The notes under the pieces are model-generated. The model was not told the origin of the DNA. It searched no databases and was given only the letters and a program-made list of their open reading frames with translations. 64,000 nucleotides of DNA from Bacillota bacterium (GTDB taxonomy: Bacteria; Bacillota; Clostridia; Lachnospirales; Lachnospiraceae): contig JAEXOU010000008.1 in the NCBI GenBank assembly GCA_023439125.1, positions 102,063-166,062 of the forward strand. The letters are read 5' to 3'. Below are positions 27,901 through 34,590 of the stretch, piece after piece (positions within the stretch are counted from its first letter, which is position 1; every line of letters begins with the position of its first letter). The translations under genes were made by a program, and so were the position numbers.

Positions 27901-28099
27901 GGTCACTAGCTGTCTCAACTGCTTGCTTGCCAAGATTGACAAGACCACGGATGATAAAAGCAACACTAAAATACTTCGCTAATCCTGCCAAGGCATTTCT
28001 TAATCCGTTAGCTTCACTTCTCACAGTATTCGCCCCTTGGGTGAATCCACGCGTATCTACACGTGTATTAAACAAAAGTTCGCCATCAAATTGTGCCAT
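24959..28099 (-). CDS. Phage tail tape measure protein
   Basis: 1046 residues, longest gene of the element. N-terminal G-L-A-K-Y-F-S-V-A-F-I-I...T-A-S-D-L-Q-E-V-Q-N-V-V-D is typical of PhageMin_Tail/TP901-type tape measures. Two hydrophobic helices lie near residues 370-385 and 398-420, flanked by long helical regions. Tail length in siphophages follows tape-measure length; about 1046 residues would predict a tail in the usual 150-nm class. AAGGAG upstream. It is preceded by the two tail-assembly genes, as usual. Confidence 0.92.
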   Translation of the reverse strand: MAQFDGELLFNTRVDTRGFTQGANTVRSEANGLRNALAGLAKYFSVAFIIRGLVNLGKQAVETASDLQEVQNVVDTAFGDMSYKIENFSKTCIEMYGISELTAKQAASTWMAMSSGIGIATEKTSEMAINLTARMADMASFYNDSTDMVATALNSVYSGEMIALKKYGVIMTEANLQQFALEKGITKKIQKMTQAEQVQLRYNYVMAKTAISQGDFARTSESWANSTRVLTEEFKVLLGTVGNGLMQLFIPGLRVINSILSSMVGLANTVGSIFSDIFGTSKNIYTVAQNTGKATDSAADGISNIGDTVDEASKSINKNIAPFDELNQISSDLADSTGQIDLGGVSNGLETVTETTDGSNKLADTVKDAKDGIDGLGLAIVGLVTTFTTYEVIKLISKFGSMIGLLSTSPAGIIALAVGGLVMLGTALYELWRQAKLDDLNARFGDITLSIEEMGKVAKEIVDNGTMDKLGVISTEWTDLEGIQAEIQGAVDTLNKLNWKVGIGMELTEQEQEQYKQAINTYIEKTQQYASEQKEAVLLSLDFLLADSSTKTNIVTKTNEFYSAIQGELDSLGRKLSAAVTEAWEDGLLTIDEAEKIQQIQTQMNNILKELAASEYNANLELIKMKFSGVELTPDTYKDLADMITDTVQQYVDDYDGSVAQTIAVLDAEVRAGKISTEDYDAAIAEIKKERLSNIGTIALNATRFSITTLTDAFEKEMGASIPKMKKVVADDVTEWFDQGYIDDGLMTYFPQLAETLNDGYDNLDSVARSNLEDLLEFMKPSKTKLEELKAECVAAGQEVPKSITDGLTSIYQMEALAGDVDAIYYMIGVQIGKSPEYTTMINKALKAGKWVPQKVIEGMGAKDAQIAGSVDELFKLLGVSTQEQSKVLNELMGSTGKSAAEQLEAQIRAKIPSVEQATKDLLKAIKDNIKNAKMPDITLRLQTAKQFNDQFYNPLSVNGYATGTVVPANYGKFLGVLGDNTRETEVVSPLSTMKQAFKEAMSEMGGNQSGSQHITLNLNGRAILDAIVEADEDQSKSTGYKLLNR

Positions 28100-28114
28100 A
28101 TATCTCCTTTCTGA

Positions 28115-28693
28115 TTAACAACCGTATTGTTTTAAGAGATTTCTATAATAATCGTCTTGTGCTTGTTCCTCTGCTGTTAATCGTTCTTTTAAATCAATCA
28201 ATCGTTGATTGCTTTTATAAAATTCTCGTTCATCACTAGATAACTTTTGATGTCGATTAATTTTATCTCTTAGGTTAATAATTGTATTAAGCATGCACTC
28301 ACCACGGTCCTTAAAGTATCCAAGAAAAGTCCACCAGTGTAAGTACTCAACTGCCCTTACCTCTTTTCCGGCTACCTTATTAACTGCCGAAAAGACCAGC
28401 TGTTCGTCTTGCTCCCAATCAAGTAATTTCTTTTTAGATTGATTAGCATTATCGTCCTCTTGTTCTCCACCAGAAAGGAACCATGCTACTTGTTTGCTCG
28501 CTTCTACTACATCTACATCTTGCAACTCTTCCGGATGTTCTAATAGGCATTCAATCGCAATTTGTATCTTTTCATCCTCGGAATAATCAGGCTCGTTGTA
28601 TGCCTGGAAGATTGTAAGTACTACTCTGTAATCTGATCGGATTGAGTATTCCTTACTATTTATGTTTAAGCTTGTAGGTAATCTGCCTAGCAT
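28115..28693 (-). CDS. Bacteriophage Gp15 family protein (tail assembly)
   Basis: 192 residues. Start L-G-R-L-P-T-S-L-N-I-N-S-K-E-Y-S-I-R-S-D-Y matches the opening of the Gp15 family; W-T-F-L-G-Y-F follows near 123. Together with the gene upstream it sits in the tail chaperone position before the tape measure. No slippery heptamer for a frameshift to the upstream gene was noticed; the two have separate starts. Confidence 0.82.
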   Translation of the reverse strand: MLGRLPTSLNINSKEYSIRSDYRVVLTIFQAYNEPDYSEDEKIQIAIECLLEHPEELQDVDVVEASKQVAWFLSGGEQEDDNANQSKKKLLDWEQDEQLVFSAVNKVAGKEVRAVEYLHWWTFLGYFKDRGECMLNTIINLRDKINRHQKLSSDEREFYKSNQRLIDLKERLTAEEQAQDDYYRNLLKQYGC

Positions 28694-28694
28694 A

Positions 28695-29132
28695 TTACTT
28701 CACCTGCTTTGTGTACTTACTAATTTTCTCGCTTCTAATTTTTTGCTGTGCTAAAACTTCGGTCTTAACAGCTGGGATAATTGCCATTAAAGCAGTCTCC
28801 CATAGTTGGATTCCGTCAACCATACTGAGAGGGCTCTGTTTGCCAAATAAAGCGTCAGAAGCATTCGTGTTGAACATTTTATCTACTTCTTGTCTGATCT
28901 CTTTATCCACCTTATTTACGGCCTCAGCGACTTCAACAAGTGATTCGTAAGGTGTGCCATCTGCTTTTAACTCGATATCAGCATACTGTGTTGTAATCTT
29001 CTCAATATTTTTAACTCCCTCTTCAAGACGATAGATAATATTAACATCTGAAGGGTTAAAAGAAAGAACCCTCTTAGGGTCCTTATTTATCATAAACCGT
29101 TTGTAACCGTCATTAATTTCAATATTTTTCAT
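28695..29132 (-). CDS. Phage tail assembly chaperone-like protein
   Basis: 145 residues, helical and charged (E-I-N-D-G-Y-K-R-F at the start; K-E-I-R-Q-E-V-D-K-M near 77). Located between major tail protein and Gp15, the usual place of the first tail chaperone. Its ribosome site GGGAGGT (complement of 29141-29147) is exactly complementary to the loop of the terminator hairpin just upstream, suggesting translational control. Confidence 0.65.
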   Translation of the reverse strand: MKNIEINDGYKRFMINKDPKRVLSFNPSDVNIIYRLEEGVKNIEKITTQYADIELKADGTPYESLVEVAEAVNKVDKEIRQEVDKMFNTNASDALFGKQSPLSMVDGIQLWETALMAIIPAVKTEVLAQQKIRSEKISKYTKQVK

Positions 29133-29140
29133 TCTCTCCT

Positions 29141-29180
29141 ACCTCCCAAAAAGGGCATGACGGGAGGTTTAGTCATGCCC
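29141..29180 (-). promoter_or_regulatory. Attenuator hairpin whose loop matches the next gene's ribosome site
   Basis: Stem GGGCATGAC/GTCATGCCC (29153-29161 with 29172-29180), followed on the minus strand by TTTTT: an intrinsic terminator just after the major tail gene. Its loop ACCTCCC (complement of 29162-29168) is the exact complement of the downstream Shine-Dalgarno GGGAGGT (complement of 29141-29147), so a pseudoknot could hide that site. Confidence 0.7.
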
Positions 29181-29195
29181 GCAAATAAAAGTTAA

Positions 29196-29681
29196 TTAAG
29201 CAGCGTCAGGTGTGAATACTTTTGTTGCAAGGTTAAATGTACCCTTGACACGTCCACCGTTGTATTTGATATCAAACTCATGCTGATATCCACCAGTGTC
29301 ACCACCATAATTCTGAACTACGATTGTAGCGTTTTCTCTGTAAGCTACAAATACACCTGTAGTTTCTGCTTCATCCCAGAGATGCACTTCGAGGACTGTG
29401 GTATTACAAGCATCACCAGTGGCACGCTCATCAATGATTTTCTGTAGCTTCTCGAAAATCCCATCATCTTCATTACAGTAATAAGGCTTTACAGATGACT
29501 GAGGGTCATAGCCTTTCATTTGAGTGGATGATTCTCCTAAGATATTCTTTTTGGATTCGAATTCAGCATTCATATCAACATTGAATTCTTCCAAGTCCTG
29601 ACCTAATCTAACATAGGCAGGCGTTCCAGTTAAGGACCCATCGATAAAGTGGGCCATTTGCTTTCTTTCAATCTTTGCCAT
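29196..29681 (-). CDS. Phage major tail (tube) protein
   Basis: 161 residues, the size of tail-tube proteins. It reads A-H-F-I-D-G near 9-14 and F-E-S-K-K-N-I-L-G-E-S near 40-50, then beta-rich sequence ending in a G-T-F-N-L-A-T-K-x-F-T-P-type tail. Located between tail completion proteins and tail chaperones. The terminator right after it fits the need to make far more of this protein than of the downstream tail proteins. Confidence 0.82.
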   Translation of the reverse strand: MAKIERKQMAHFIDGSLTGTPAYVRLGQDLEEFNVDMNAEFESKKNILGESSTQMKGYDPQSSVKPYYCNEDDGIFEKLQKIIDERATGDACNTTVLEVHLWDEAETTGVFVAYRENATIVVQNYGGDTGGYQHEFDIKYNGGRVKGTFNLATKVFTPDAA

Positions 29682-29684
29682 TTT

Positions 29685-30119
29685 TTATCTCCCTTCTAGG
29701 GTATAGGTTGCAAATATCTGAACTTGATATCTAATGCCATCATTGATATCGCCTGTCGGCACTTCGTAGGCCATTGCATTAGCTACAGAAATGCTTTTCA
29801 GCTCACCAGTATATTGCACATTGTTAATAGTTACTTCTATTGGATTGCCCTTTACAGTCTCTAGGTAATAACCTAATTCCAATAAAAAAGTGCTGTTCTG
29901 CAATCTGGAATAGTCAGTTACACTAAATCCATCTGCATACAGCACAAAAGTTTGTTGTCTTTCCTGGTTGCCTAAGACATCTTCCTTAACAAGCTTGTCA
30001 CCGATTGGAGCAAGGCCACAAAATTTTGATTCGGTAAAATCAATATGAACACCTTGCGTGAAATCGTCCATCTTGTCATAGCTCTGTAAGACGTTACGAA
30101 CTACTTCAATAATATTCAT
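29685..30119 (-). CDS. Phage minor capsid protein 3 / tail terminator family
   Basis: 144 residues. Order and motifs (V-H-I-D-F-T-E near 23-29, V-L-Y-A-D-G-F-S-V near 55-63, Y-Y-L-E-T-V-K-G near 84) fit the Minor_capsid_3 family of A118/Lactobacillus phages, which by position acts as tail terminator. Overlaps the upstream gene by one base (TAATG). Confidence 0.72.
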   Translation of the reverse strand: MNIIEVVRNVLQSYDKMDDFTQGVHIDFTESKFCGLAPIGDKLVKEDVLGNQERQQTFVLYADGFSVTDYSRLQNSTFLLELGYYLETVKGNPIEVTINNVQYTGELKSISVANAMAYEVPTGDINDGIRYQVQIFATYTLEGR

Positions 30120-30541
30120 TATGTTCCACCGTTCGCAATTCTTTGCGCCCCTCTTAATATTGTTTGTTTCTTAGCCTCTTTCATTCTTTCGAACCAGTAT
30201 GGCCCTGCCAATGGATGCCGACTAGTACTGTGTTGCAAGTCTCTGTCTGTTAAGACCTTTGATTCTCCACGTGACCAAGCGCTACCTGTCAGACTGGACA
30301 CCATCAACTTACCATAATATTGATATCTCGCATATGGCGTAGTTTGCTTAATTACCCCATAGCCAATACGAGTTCCCAGTGTCGCAGAACGCTCTAATGT
30401 ACCACTAAGAAAAGGAGTGTAAGGTTTCATATACCGAATACATTCAGAGTCAATAAACTTCTGCACTCTTCCTCCTGGCTGTAGCTCACGATCTGACACT
30501 AATTGATTTGTTGGCCTCATTGTAAATGTAACTTGATCCAT
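30119..30541 (-). CDS. Phage minor capsid protein 2 family
   Basis: 140 residues with P-G-G-R-V-Q-K-F-I-D-S-E near 22-33, P-F-L-S-G-T-L near 42 and a conserved Y-A-R-Y-Q-Y-Y-G near 69-76 ending in the H-P-L-A-G-P-Y-W-F-E-R-M block near 109-120. This is the Minor_capsid_2 / HK97-gp10-like pattern, a head-tail joining protein. AGGTGAT upstream. Confidence 0.75.
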   Translation of the reverse strand: MDQVTFTMRPTNQLVSDRELQPGGRVQKFIDSECIRYMKPYTPFLSGTLERSATLGTRIGYGVIKQTTPYARYQYYGKLMVSSLTGSAWSRGESKVLTDRDLQHSTSRHPLAGPYWFERMKEAKKQTILRGAQRIANGGT

Positions 30542-30549
30542 ATTATCAC

Positions 30550-30921
30550 CTACTTACATGACAGCTCATAGTGCTGCATTGATGGACTACCGTAAAGTTT
30601 AGGATCATGTGACATAACAGTAAATGTCTCGTTAGCATCCATCAATTCTTTAATTGTCTTGGATTGTGTCTGTTCAGATGAATTGCTAATTGCTATGTTA
30701 CATATACCTTTAACAACTAGGTCTTTTCCGACTGTAATCTCTAGTGATGTAACATGACTTGCTGGAATAGCTACAAATATGGTATCGCTATTTGCCTGAC
30801 CTGTTTTATTGACATTAGCAATCTTGACATGATCCCAAAATACTCCGTAGATGTAAATGCGCTGGTATATCTTTTGCGCCTTATCGTAATGATACAGTGT
30901 CATATCTGAGTTTGTTCGCAC
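30550..30921 (-). CDS. Phage minor capsid protein 1 family (head-tail stopper)
   Basis: About 123 residues from a GTG at 30921; GGGGTGA four to five bases before it and the TAGTG overlap with the preceding stop favour this start over an upstream TTG at 30936. Contains V-F-W-D-H-V-K near 32, P-A-S-H-V near 54 and D-L-V-V-K-G near 67, as in Minor_capsid_1 proteins. It lies in the expected neck-protein order. Confidence 0.75.
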   Translation of the reverse strand: MRTNSDMTLYHYDKAQKIYQRIYIYGVFWDHVKIANVNKTGQANSDTIFVAIPASHVTSLEITVGKDLVVKGICNIAISNSSEQTQSKTIKELMDANETFTVMSHDPKLYGSPSMQHYELSCK

Positions 30922-31283
30922 TACATCACCCCACAATACATTAAGCCACTATCACCTAGCCACTTCTTGCAGATAGATAATATGGCTTTATTTTTAACTT
31001 CTTCTTCGGTTGCTCCTGTAGTGTCATACGTCACGGAGTATTGTCCGATTGTCTCAGATTTGATACCATCTGCTCGCCTTGTAGATTCTGATCTGTAAAG
31101 ATATTCTGCAATCTCGCAAGTACAATCCTTTACATCTTCTGTCGCTGTTGTAATATTACCGAATGTCAGCCTGTCAATATATTTGCTTGCTTGCTTTGAA
31201 TAAAATGGAAAGAGGGCAGTATCAATTACTGCCGACTTCCCACATAAATACGTTGTGTAATACGCTGCATCTGCGTAAGCCAT
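30921..31283 (-). CDS. Head-tail connector (adaptor) protein
   Basis: 120 residues, mostly helical, with F-P-F-Y-S-K-Q-A-S-K-Y-I-D-R-L-T near 26-41 and K-K-W-L-G near 107. This is the layout of gp6-like adaptor proteins that bridge portal and neck. Directly downstream of the major capsid gene. AAAGGGGC ribosome site. Confidence 0.72.
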   Translation of the reverse strand: MAYADAAYYTTYLCGKSAVIDTALFPFYSKQASKYIDRLTFGNITTATEDVKDCTCEIAEYLYRSESTRRADGIKSETIGQYSVTYDTTGATEEEVKNKAILSICKKWLGDSGLMYCGVM

Positions 31284-31311
31284 ATTACTGCCCCTTTCTA
31301 GGCTCTACTTA

Positions 31312-32190
31312 CTAAACAGTAGACTTATGTAAGTAAATGCCTGCCACTTTGTTTTCGTATGCATCTGCAATACCAACATTACGATAGCCGAATTTCCAAG
31401 CGTCAGCATCCTGATTCAGTTCAGGCGTGATTACCTTTGGTGCTACGTGTTTCTGGAACTGGATAACAGCATTTTTATCAAGGATCATGAAGTTGATATC
31501 TTTACCAGAAGTAGCATTTTTAATGAAACCACCATTAGTCTGTCCAGATGTAGTGCCATCGTACTGTGTGATTGCAGTATAAAATCTGCTCTGTGGAATC
31601 TGGATAAGTCCTGCGAAGCCTTCGATTGCTTTTTTGGACTTAGTTGTATCTAAATCGTCAATAAGCAATTTCAATGTTGGTGTCATGAATAAGTAGCAAG
31701 TAGATAAGTCTACTTCATCCTCTAGCATAGTTCCTTTTGCAGCATTTAAGGCAGCAATAACTGCAGCGCCAGTAGTAAGAGCAGCTGCGTCAACTGTGCT
31801 GATTCCAGGAATCTGTGCGTACTGAGCTAAACGGAAAGCATCCAACTCAGGAACTACCTTTGTACGAATGAATTCACCTGCTAATCTGCCAAATGCAATA
31901 CCAGCAGATTCTGCATTATCTAAATTATCAACTGTAAACATACGTCCACGGTCAAAGTTACATTTAACAGTTTCATTCGTTAGTGTTACATCGCCAGCTA
32001 CATACCCACTGTTACGATTGTAAGAACCTAACCCTGCCATATCCAACTTAGGGATTATTAATTCATTTGCATTAGCGCCTTGTTTAGCGAGATCAGATGC
32101 ACCATCCAGCACAGCTGTAAGAGATGCTAATTTGTATACTTCATCAAGTTTTGATACGTAATTCTTAAATAGTGCTATACTATTTGCCAT
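31312..32190 (-). CDS. Phage major capsid protein
   Basis: 292 residues. N-terminal K-L-D-E-V-Y-K-L-A-S-L-T-A-V-L-D near 14-29, followed by P-K-L-D-M-A-G-L-G-S-Y near 47-57 and later D-A-D-A-W-K-F-G-Y-R near 261-270. This is the HK97-fold capsid type of A118-like phages. It follows the GP20 scaffold gene by 19 bp. No protease gene is nearby, consistent with scaffold-guided assembly. Confidence 0.88.
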   Translation of the reverse strand: MANSIALFKNYVSKLDEVYKLASLTAVLDGASDLAKQGANANELIIPKLDMAGLGSYNRNSGYVAGDVTLTNETVKCNFDRGRMFTVDNLDNAESAGIAFGRLAGEFIRTKVVPELDAFRLAQYAQIPGISTVDAAALTTGAAVIAALNAAKGTMLEDEVDLSTCYLFMTPTLKLLIDDLDTTKSKKAIEGFAGLIQIPQSRFYTAITQYDGTTSGQTNGGFIKNATSGKDINFMILDKNAVIQFQKHVAPKVITPELNQDADAWKFGYRNVGIADAYENKVAGIYLHKSTV

Positions 32191-32209
32191 TTTTCTACCT
32201 CATTCTTTC

Positions 32210-32761
32210 TTATTTTTCCGGTGGCAATCCCATGGCAGCTCTAATTGCCGATTCAGTAGCATCAATACCACCTGTGCCACCGCCTGTTGGTCCTACCGGA
32301 TTATTAATAGGTTCGTTTGCACCAAATAGATAATCATTATCTTTCTGGCACGCCTCAATAGCTGCTTTAATATCAGCTTCTCTATTTTTGCTAGACTTCA
32401 AAGCTTCTGTGTCGAGCAATGCCTTAATTGCCTTTACATTCTTTCCACCAGCACTAGCAATCGCTGACTTAAGAGAATCATCAAAATCGCGTTCTGCAAG
32501 TTTCCCTTGGTATTCTTTTTCCTTGTTTGCAAGGTCTGTATTAAGGGTTGCAATTTTATTTTGCATATCCTTTACATCGATACCATCAAACTCCTTTAAT
32601 GCAGTCTGAGCAGTCTCTAATTGACCTTTGTAGTTGTCGCGATCTTCTTCTGCCTTTGTTGTCTTTTTCTTTTCTGCCTCAACGTCCTTACCGTTTTCAG
32701 CCATGATCTTCTTGATGACTTCTTCATCAAGACCTAATTCTTTGAGAAATTCAGTTTTCAT
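32210..32761 (-). CDS. GP20-family capsid scaffolding protein
   Basis: 183 residues. N-terminal L-K-E-L-G-L-D-E-E-V-I-K-K-I-M-A-E-N-G is the GP20 signature. A long Lys/Glu coiled coil (about 25-95) and a Pro/Gly-rich C-terminus (G-P-T-G-G-G-T-G near 158-165) follow, as in scaffolding proteins that leave the head after assembly. Immediately upstream of the major capsid gene. Confidence 0.9.
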   Translation of the reverse strand: MKTEFLKELGLDEEVIKKIMAENGKDVEAEKKKTTKAEEDRDNYKGQLETAQTALKEFDGIDVKDMQNKIATLNTDLANKEKEYQGKLAERDFDDSLKSAIASAGGKNVKAIKALLDTEALKSSKNREADIKAAIEACQKDNDYLFGANEPINNPVGPTGGGTGGIDATESAIRAAMGLPPEK

Positions 32762-32854
32762 ATATTTTCATATCCTTTCACTAATAAGTTGTTTTAGGTG
32801 TTTAACTGTCCACCAGTGACCGACTGTTTAAGGTCTTATCAGCTGACCAAATTG

Positions 32855-32883
32855 CATAAAAATAAGACGTTAACGTACGTCTT
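32855..32883 (-). terminator. Terminator of the protease cassette
   Basis: AAGACGT/ACGTCTT (32864-32870 with 32877-32883) followed on the minus strand by ATTTTTATG. It lies just after the 32902-33081 gene and ends the accessory cassette before the scaffold gene, so head genes downstream need read-through or another promoter. Confidence 0.65.
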
Positions 32884-32901
32884 TACAACGAGATATTTGG
32901 A

Positions 32902-33081
32902 TCACCGTACCCTTTCTTTTAGTAAGCACCTGCAATCAGGTACCTTAATTGCTTGTACTGCATGACCTTTAGTTACTATTTTGACCACTCCGCATGGAGC
33001 TCTCGAACGAACCTGACTGCAAATTGGACAAGCCGAACATTCACACGGTCGTTTATCTACTGTAGCAGCTAATATTTTCAT
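32902..33081 (-). CDS. Small cysteine-rich (zinc-binding-like) protein
   Basis: 59 residues from the ATG at 33081, chosen for GAGAGGGGG upstream; the longer start at 33129 lacks support. Cysteines C-E-C-S-A-C-P-I-C near residues 13-21 and later C-G and D-C-R-C suggest metal binding, as in the ComF-like/Mu Com small proteins, but no family is certain. Last gene of the metalloprotease cassette. Confidence 0.55.
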   Translation of the reverse strand: MKILAATVDKRPCECSACPICSQVRSRAPCGVVKIVTKGHAVQAIKVPDCRCLLKERVR

Positions 33082-33149
33082 CGATACCCCCTCTCGCGAT
33101 GTCGCAAAAAAGAGAGTGCCAATCGACACCCTCTAGCTCGTTTATTTTT

Positions 33150-33350
33150 TTACTGCTTTTTGTCAACTAGATTCTGCAAAAAAGAACTCGTTAAATGTGT
33201 ATCATTTTCAATTTTTTCCCTTACATGTTGAGAACCACATATTGGACATTTTATAACCTTATTAGTTGCGATAGTTAGAGTATCTTTTTCTATTTCAAAA
33301 TCATGATTACAACCATTGCACCTATATTTAATATAATAGTTCCACGACAT
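33150..33350 (-). CDS. Small zinc-ribbon protein beside metalloprotease
   Basis: 66 residues from the ATG at 33350 (AAGGAG 8 bp upstream, inside the end of the protease gene). Two cysteine pairs C-x2-C (C-N-G-C near 11-14; C-P-I-C near 35-38) form a zinc ribbon. Translationally linked to the protease gene. Role unknown; could be its partner or regulator. Confidence 0.65.
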   Translation of the reverse strand: MSWNYYIKYRCNGCNHDFEIEKDTLTIATNKVIKCPICGSQHVREKIENDTHLTSSFLQNLVDKKQ

Positions 33351-33355
33351 AAAAC

Positions 33356-34363
33356 TCACTCCTTAAAATCTAATTGTTTAAAGTCTTCTTCCGTATATGG
33401 TGCTAAACCATCGTGTGCATAAGGAGCCAATTGCTCTCTTACAACTTTCCAATTACGATGTATCTTATTAAATTGCTCATTTCCAATTCCTTTATAAATA
33501 TCATAAAGAAAATTCCATTTTAATATTCCTTGAAAACTATTAATTGTTAATAGGCAAATATCAATGATAAAATCGCAATATGTTTTAACTATTTTTTTAT
33601 TATCCAACATATCTATCCTAGTAAATATTGTTACTCCTATATAACCAACTCTAACACTTGTAAGTGGGTGTGATTTATTTGGGTCAGCTTCATCTTTATC
33701 ATCTAATAGATTAAATAGTATGTGAATAGATAAATTACACATCGCCAATTCAGCTTTCACATACATGTCCAAAGTATTGACTATATCCACATCACCTAAT
33801 ACCAATCCTACATTAAGTATATCGCTAACTACTGTAGATATTCCACAACAATCGGCATCAAATTCAAGTGTTTGATAAAGAAGAACACTATTAGTATCTA
33901 CCTTTGACACAGCTTCTAATAATAAGTTTACTCCATTATTTATCAAATAATCTATATGACCAAATCTTAAGTGTGCTAATTCATGAGCTACTAGAAATTG
34001 AATTGAATATGTAAAAAGTGACTCTTTTATTGTACTTTTTTCAATTGTTAGCTGTTCTTTTATTACGTCAAATCTAGCATTATTAACGAATGCTTCTATT
34101 ACATTATTTAATTCGAGGATAAGCCCCTTATACACTACGATGTAATATTTTTGATCAAATAACGTTGCAAATGCATTTTTTTCATAACTATCTGAATATA
34201 ATACACTTACATCAATAGTTAATCCTCTAGTTTTTATTACATGTTGTACATAATTAGTAGCAATCATCATCCCTTCATAAATTTGCTTATTTTCTTTAGT
34301 TACAGAGCAAAAATTACCATCTAAAATTGATAAGCTATTCTTTATTATATCCCCGATATTCAT
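33356..34363 (-). CDS. HEXXH metalloprotease, phage-exclusion (Lit)-like candidate
   Basis: 335 residues. Zinc-protease motif H-E-L-A-H near residues 131-135 within V-A-H-E-L-A-H-L-R-F-G-H, and a downstream F-D-A-D-C-C-G near 168-174 that could supply the third ligand. No signal peptide or membrane helix, so cytoplasmic. The length and motif spacing recall the Lit/peptidase U49 group, which cleaves EF-Tu and excludes phages, but other cytoplasmic gluzincins are possible. It has its own promoter (34398-34426) and shares a cassette with two small cysteine-rich proteins. Not needed for virion assembly by position; probably a moron. Confidence 0.72.
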   Translation of the reverse strand: MNIGDIIKNSLSILDGNFCSVTKENKQIYEGMMIATNYVQHVIKTRGLTIDVSVLYSDSYEKNAFATLFDQKYYIVVYKGLILELNNVIEAFVNNARFDVIKEQLTIEKSTIKESLFTYSIQFLVAHELAHLRFGHIDYLINNGVNLLLEAVSKVDTNSVLLYQTLEFDADCCGISTVVSDILNVGLVLGDVDIVNTLDMYVKAELAMCNLSIHILFNLLDDKDEADPNKSHPLTSVRVGYIGVTIFTRIDMLDNKKIVKTYCDFIIDICLLTINSFQGILKWNFLYDIYKGIGNEQFNKIHRNWKVVREQLAPYAHDGLAPYTEEDFKQLDFKE

Positions 34364-34397
34364 TATATTACCTCAACTTTCTTTATATCCTGAGATA

Positions 34398-34426
34398 ATA
34401 TTACATATTATAGAAATACTTGTCAA
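34398..34426 (-). promoter_or_regulatory. Promoter of the metalloprotease cassette
   Basis: On the minus strand: TTGACA (complement of 34421-34426), 17 bp, TAATAT (complement of 34398-34403), about 35 bp before the ATG at 34363. This supports independent expression of the cassette in the lysogen. Confidence 0.7.
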
Positions 34427-34590
34427 TCATTTCAAGTCAATTAGAACAATTGCTGGCAATCTGTCATAAAGAAGATAGGACTATCTCATACATAATCCAT
34501 AAAGCCTTGGAAACTTATCTTTATTCTGTATAACTCAATCGGTGAGTAGAAGTAGTATCTTGTAACTACAACTACCCACTTAATTGTTAT

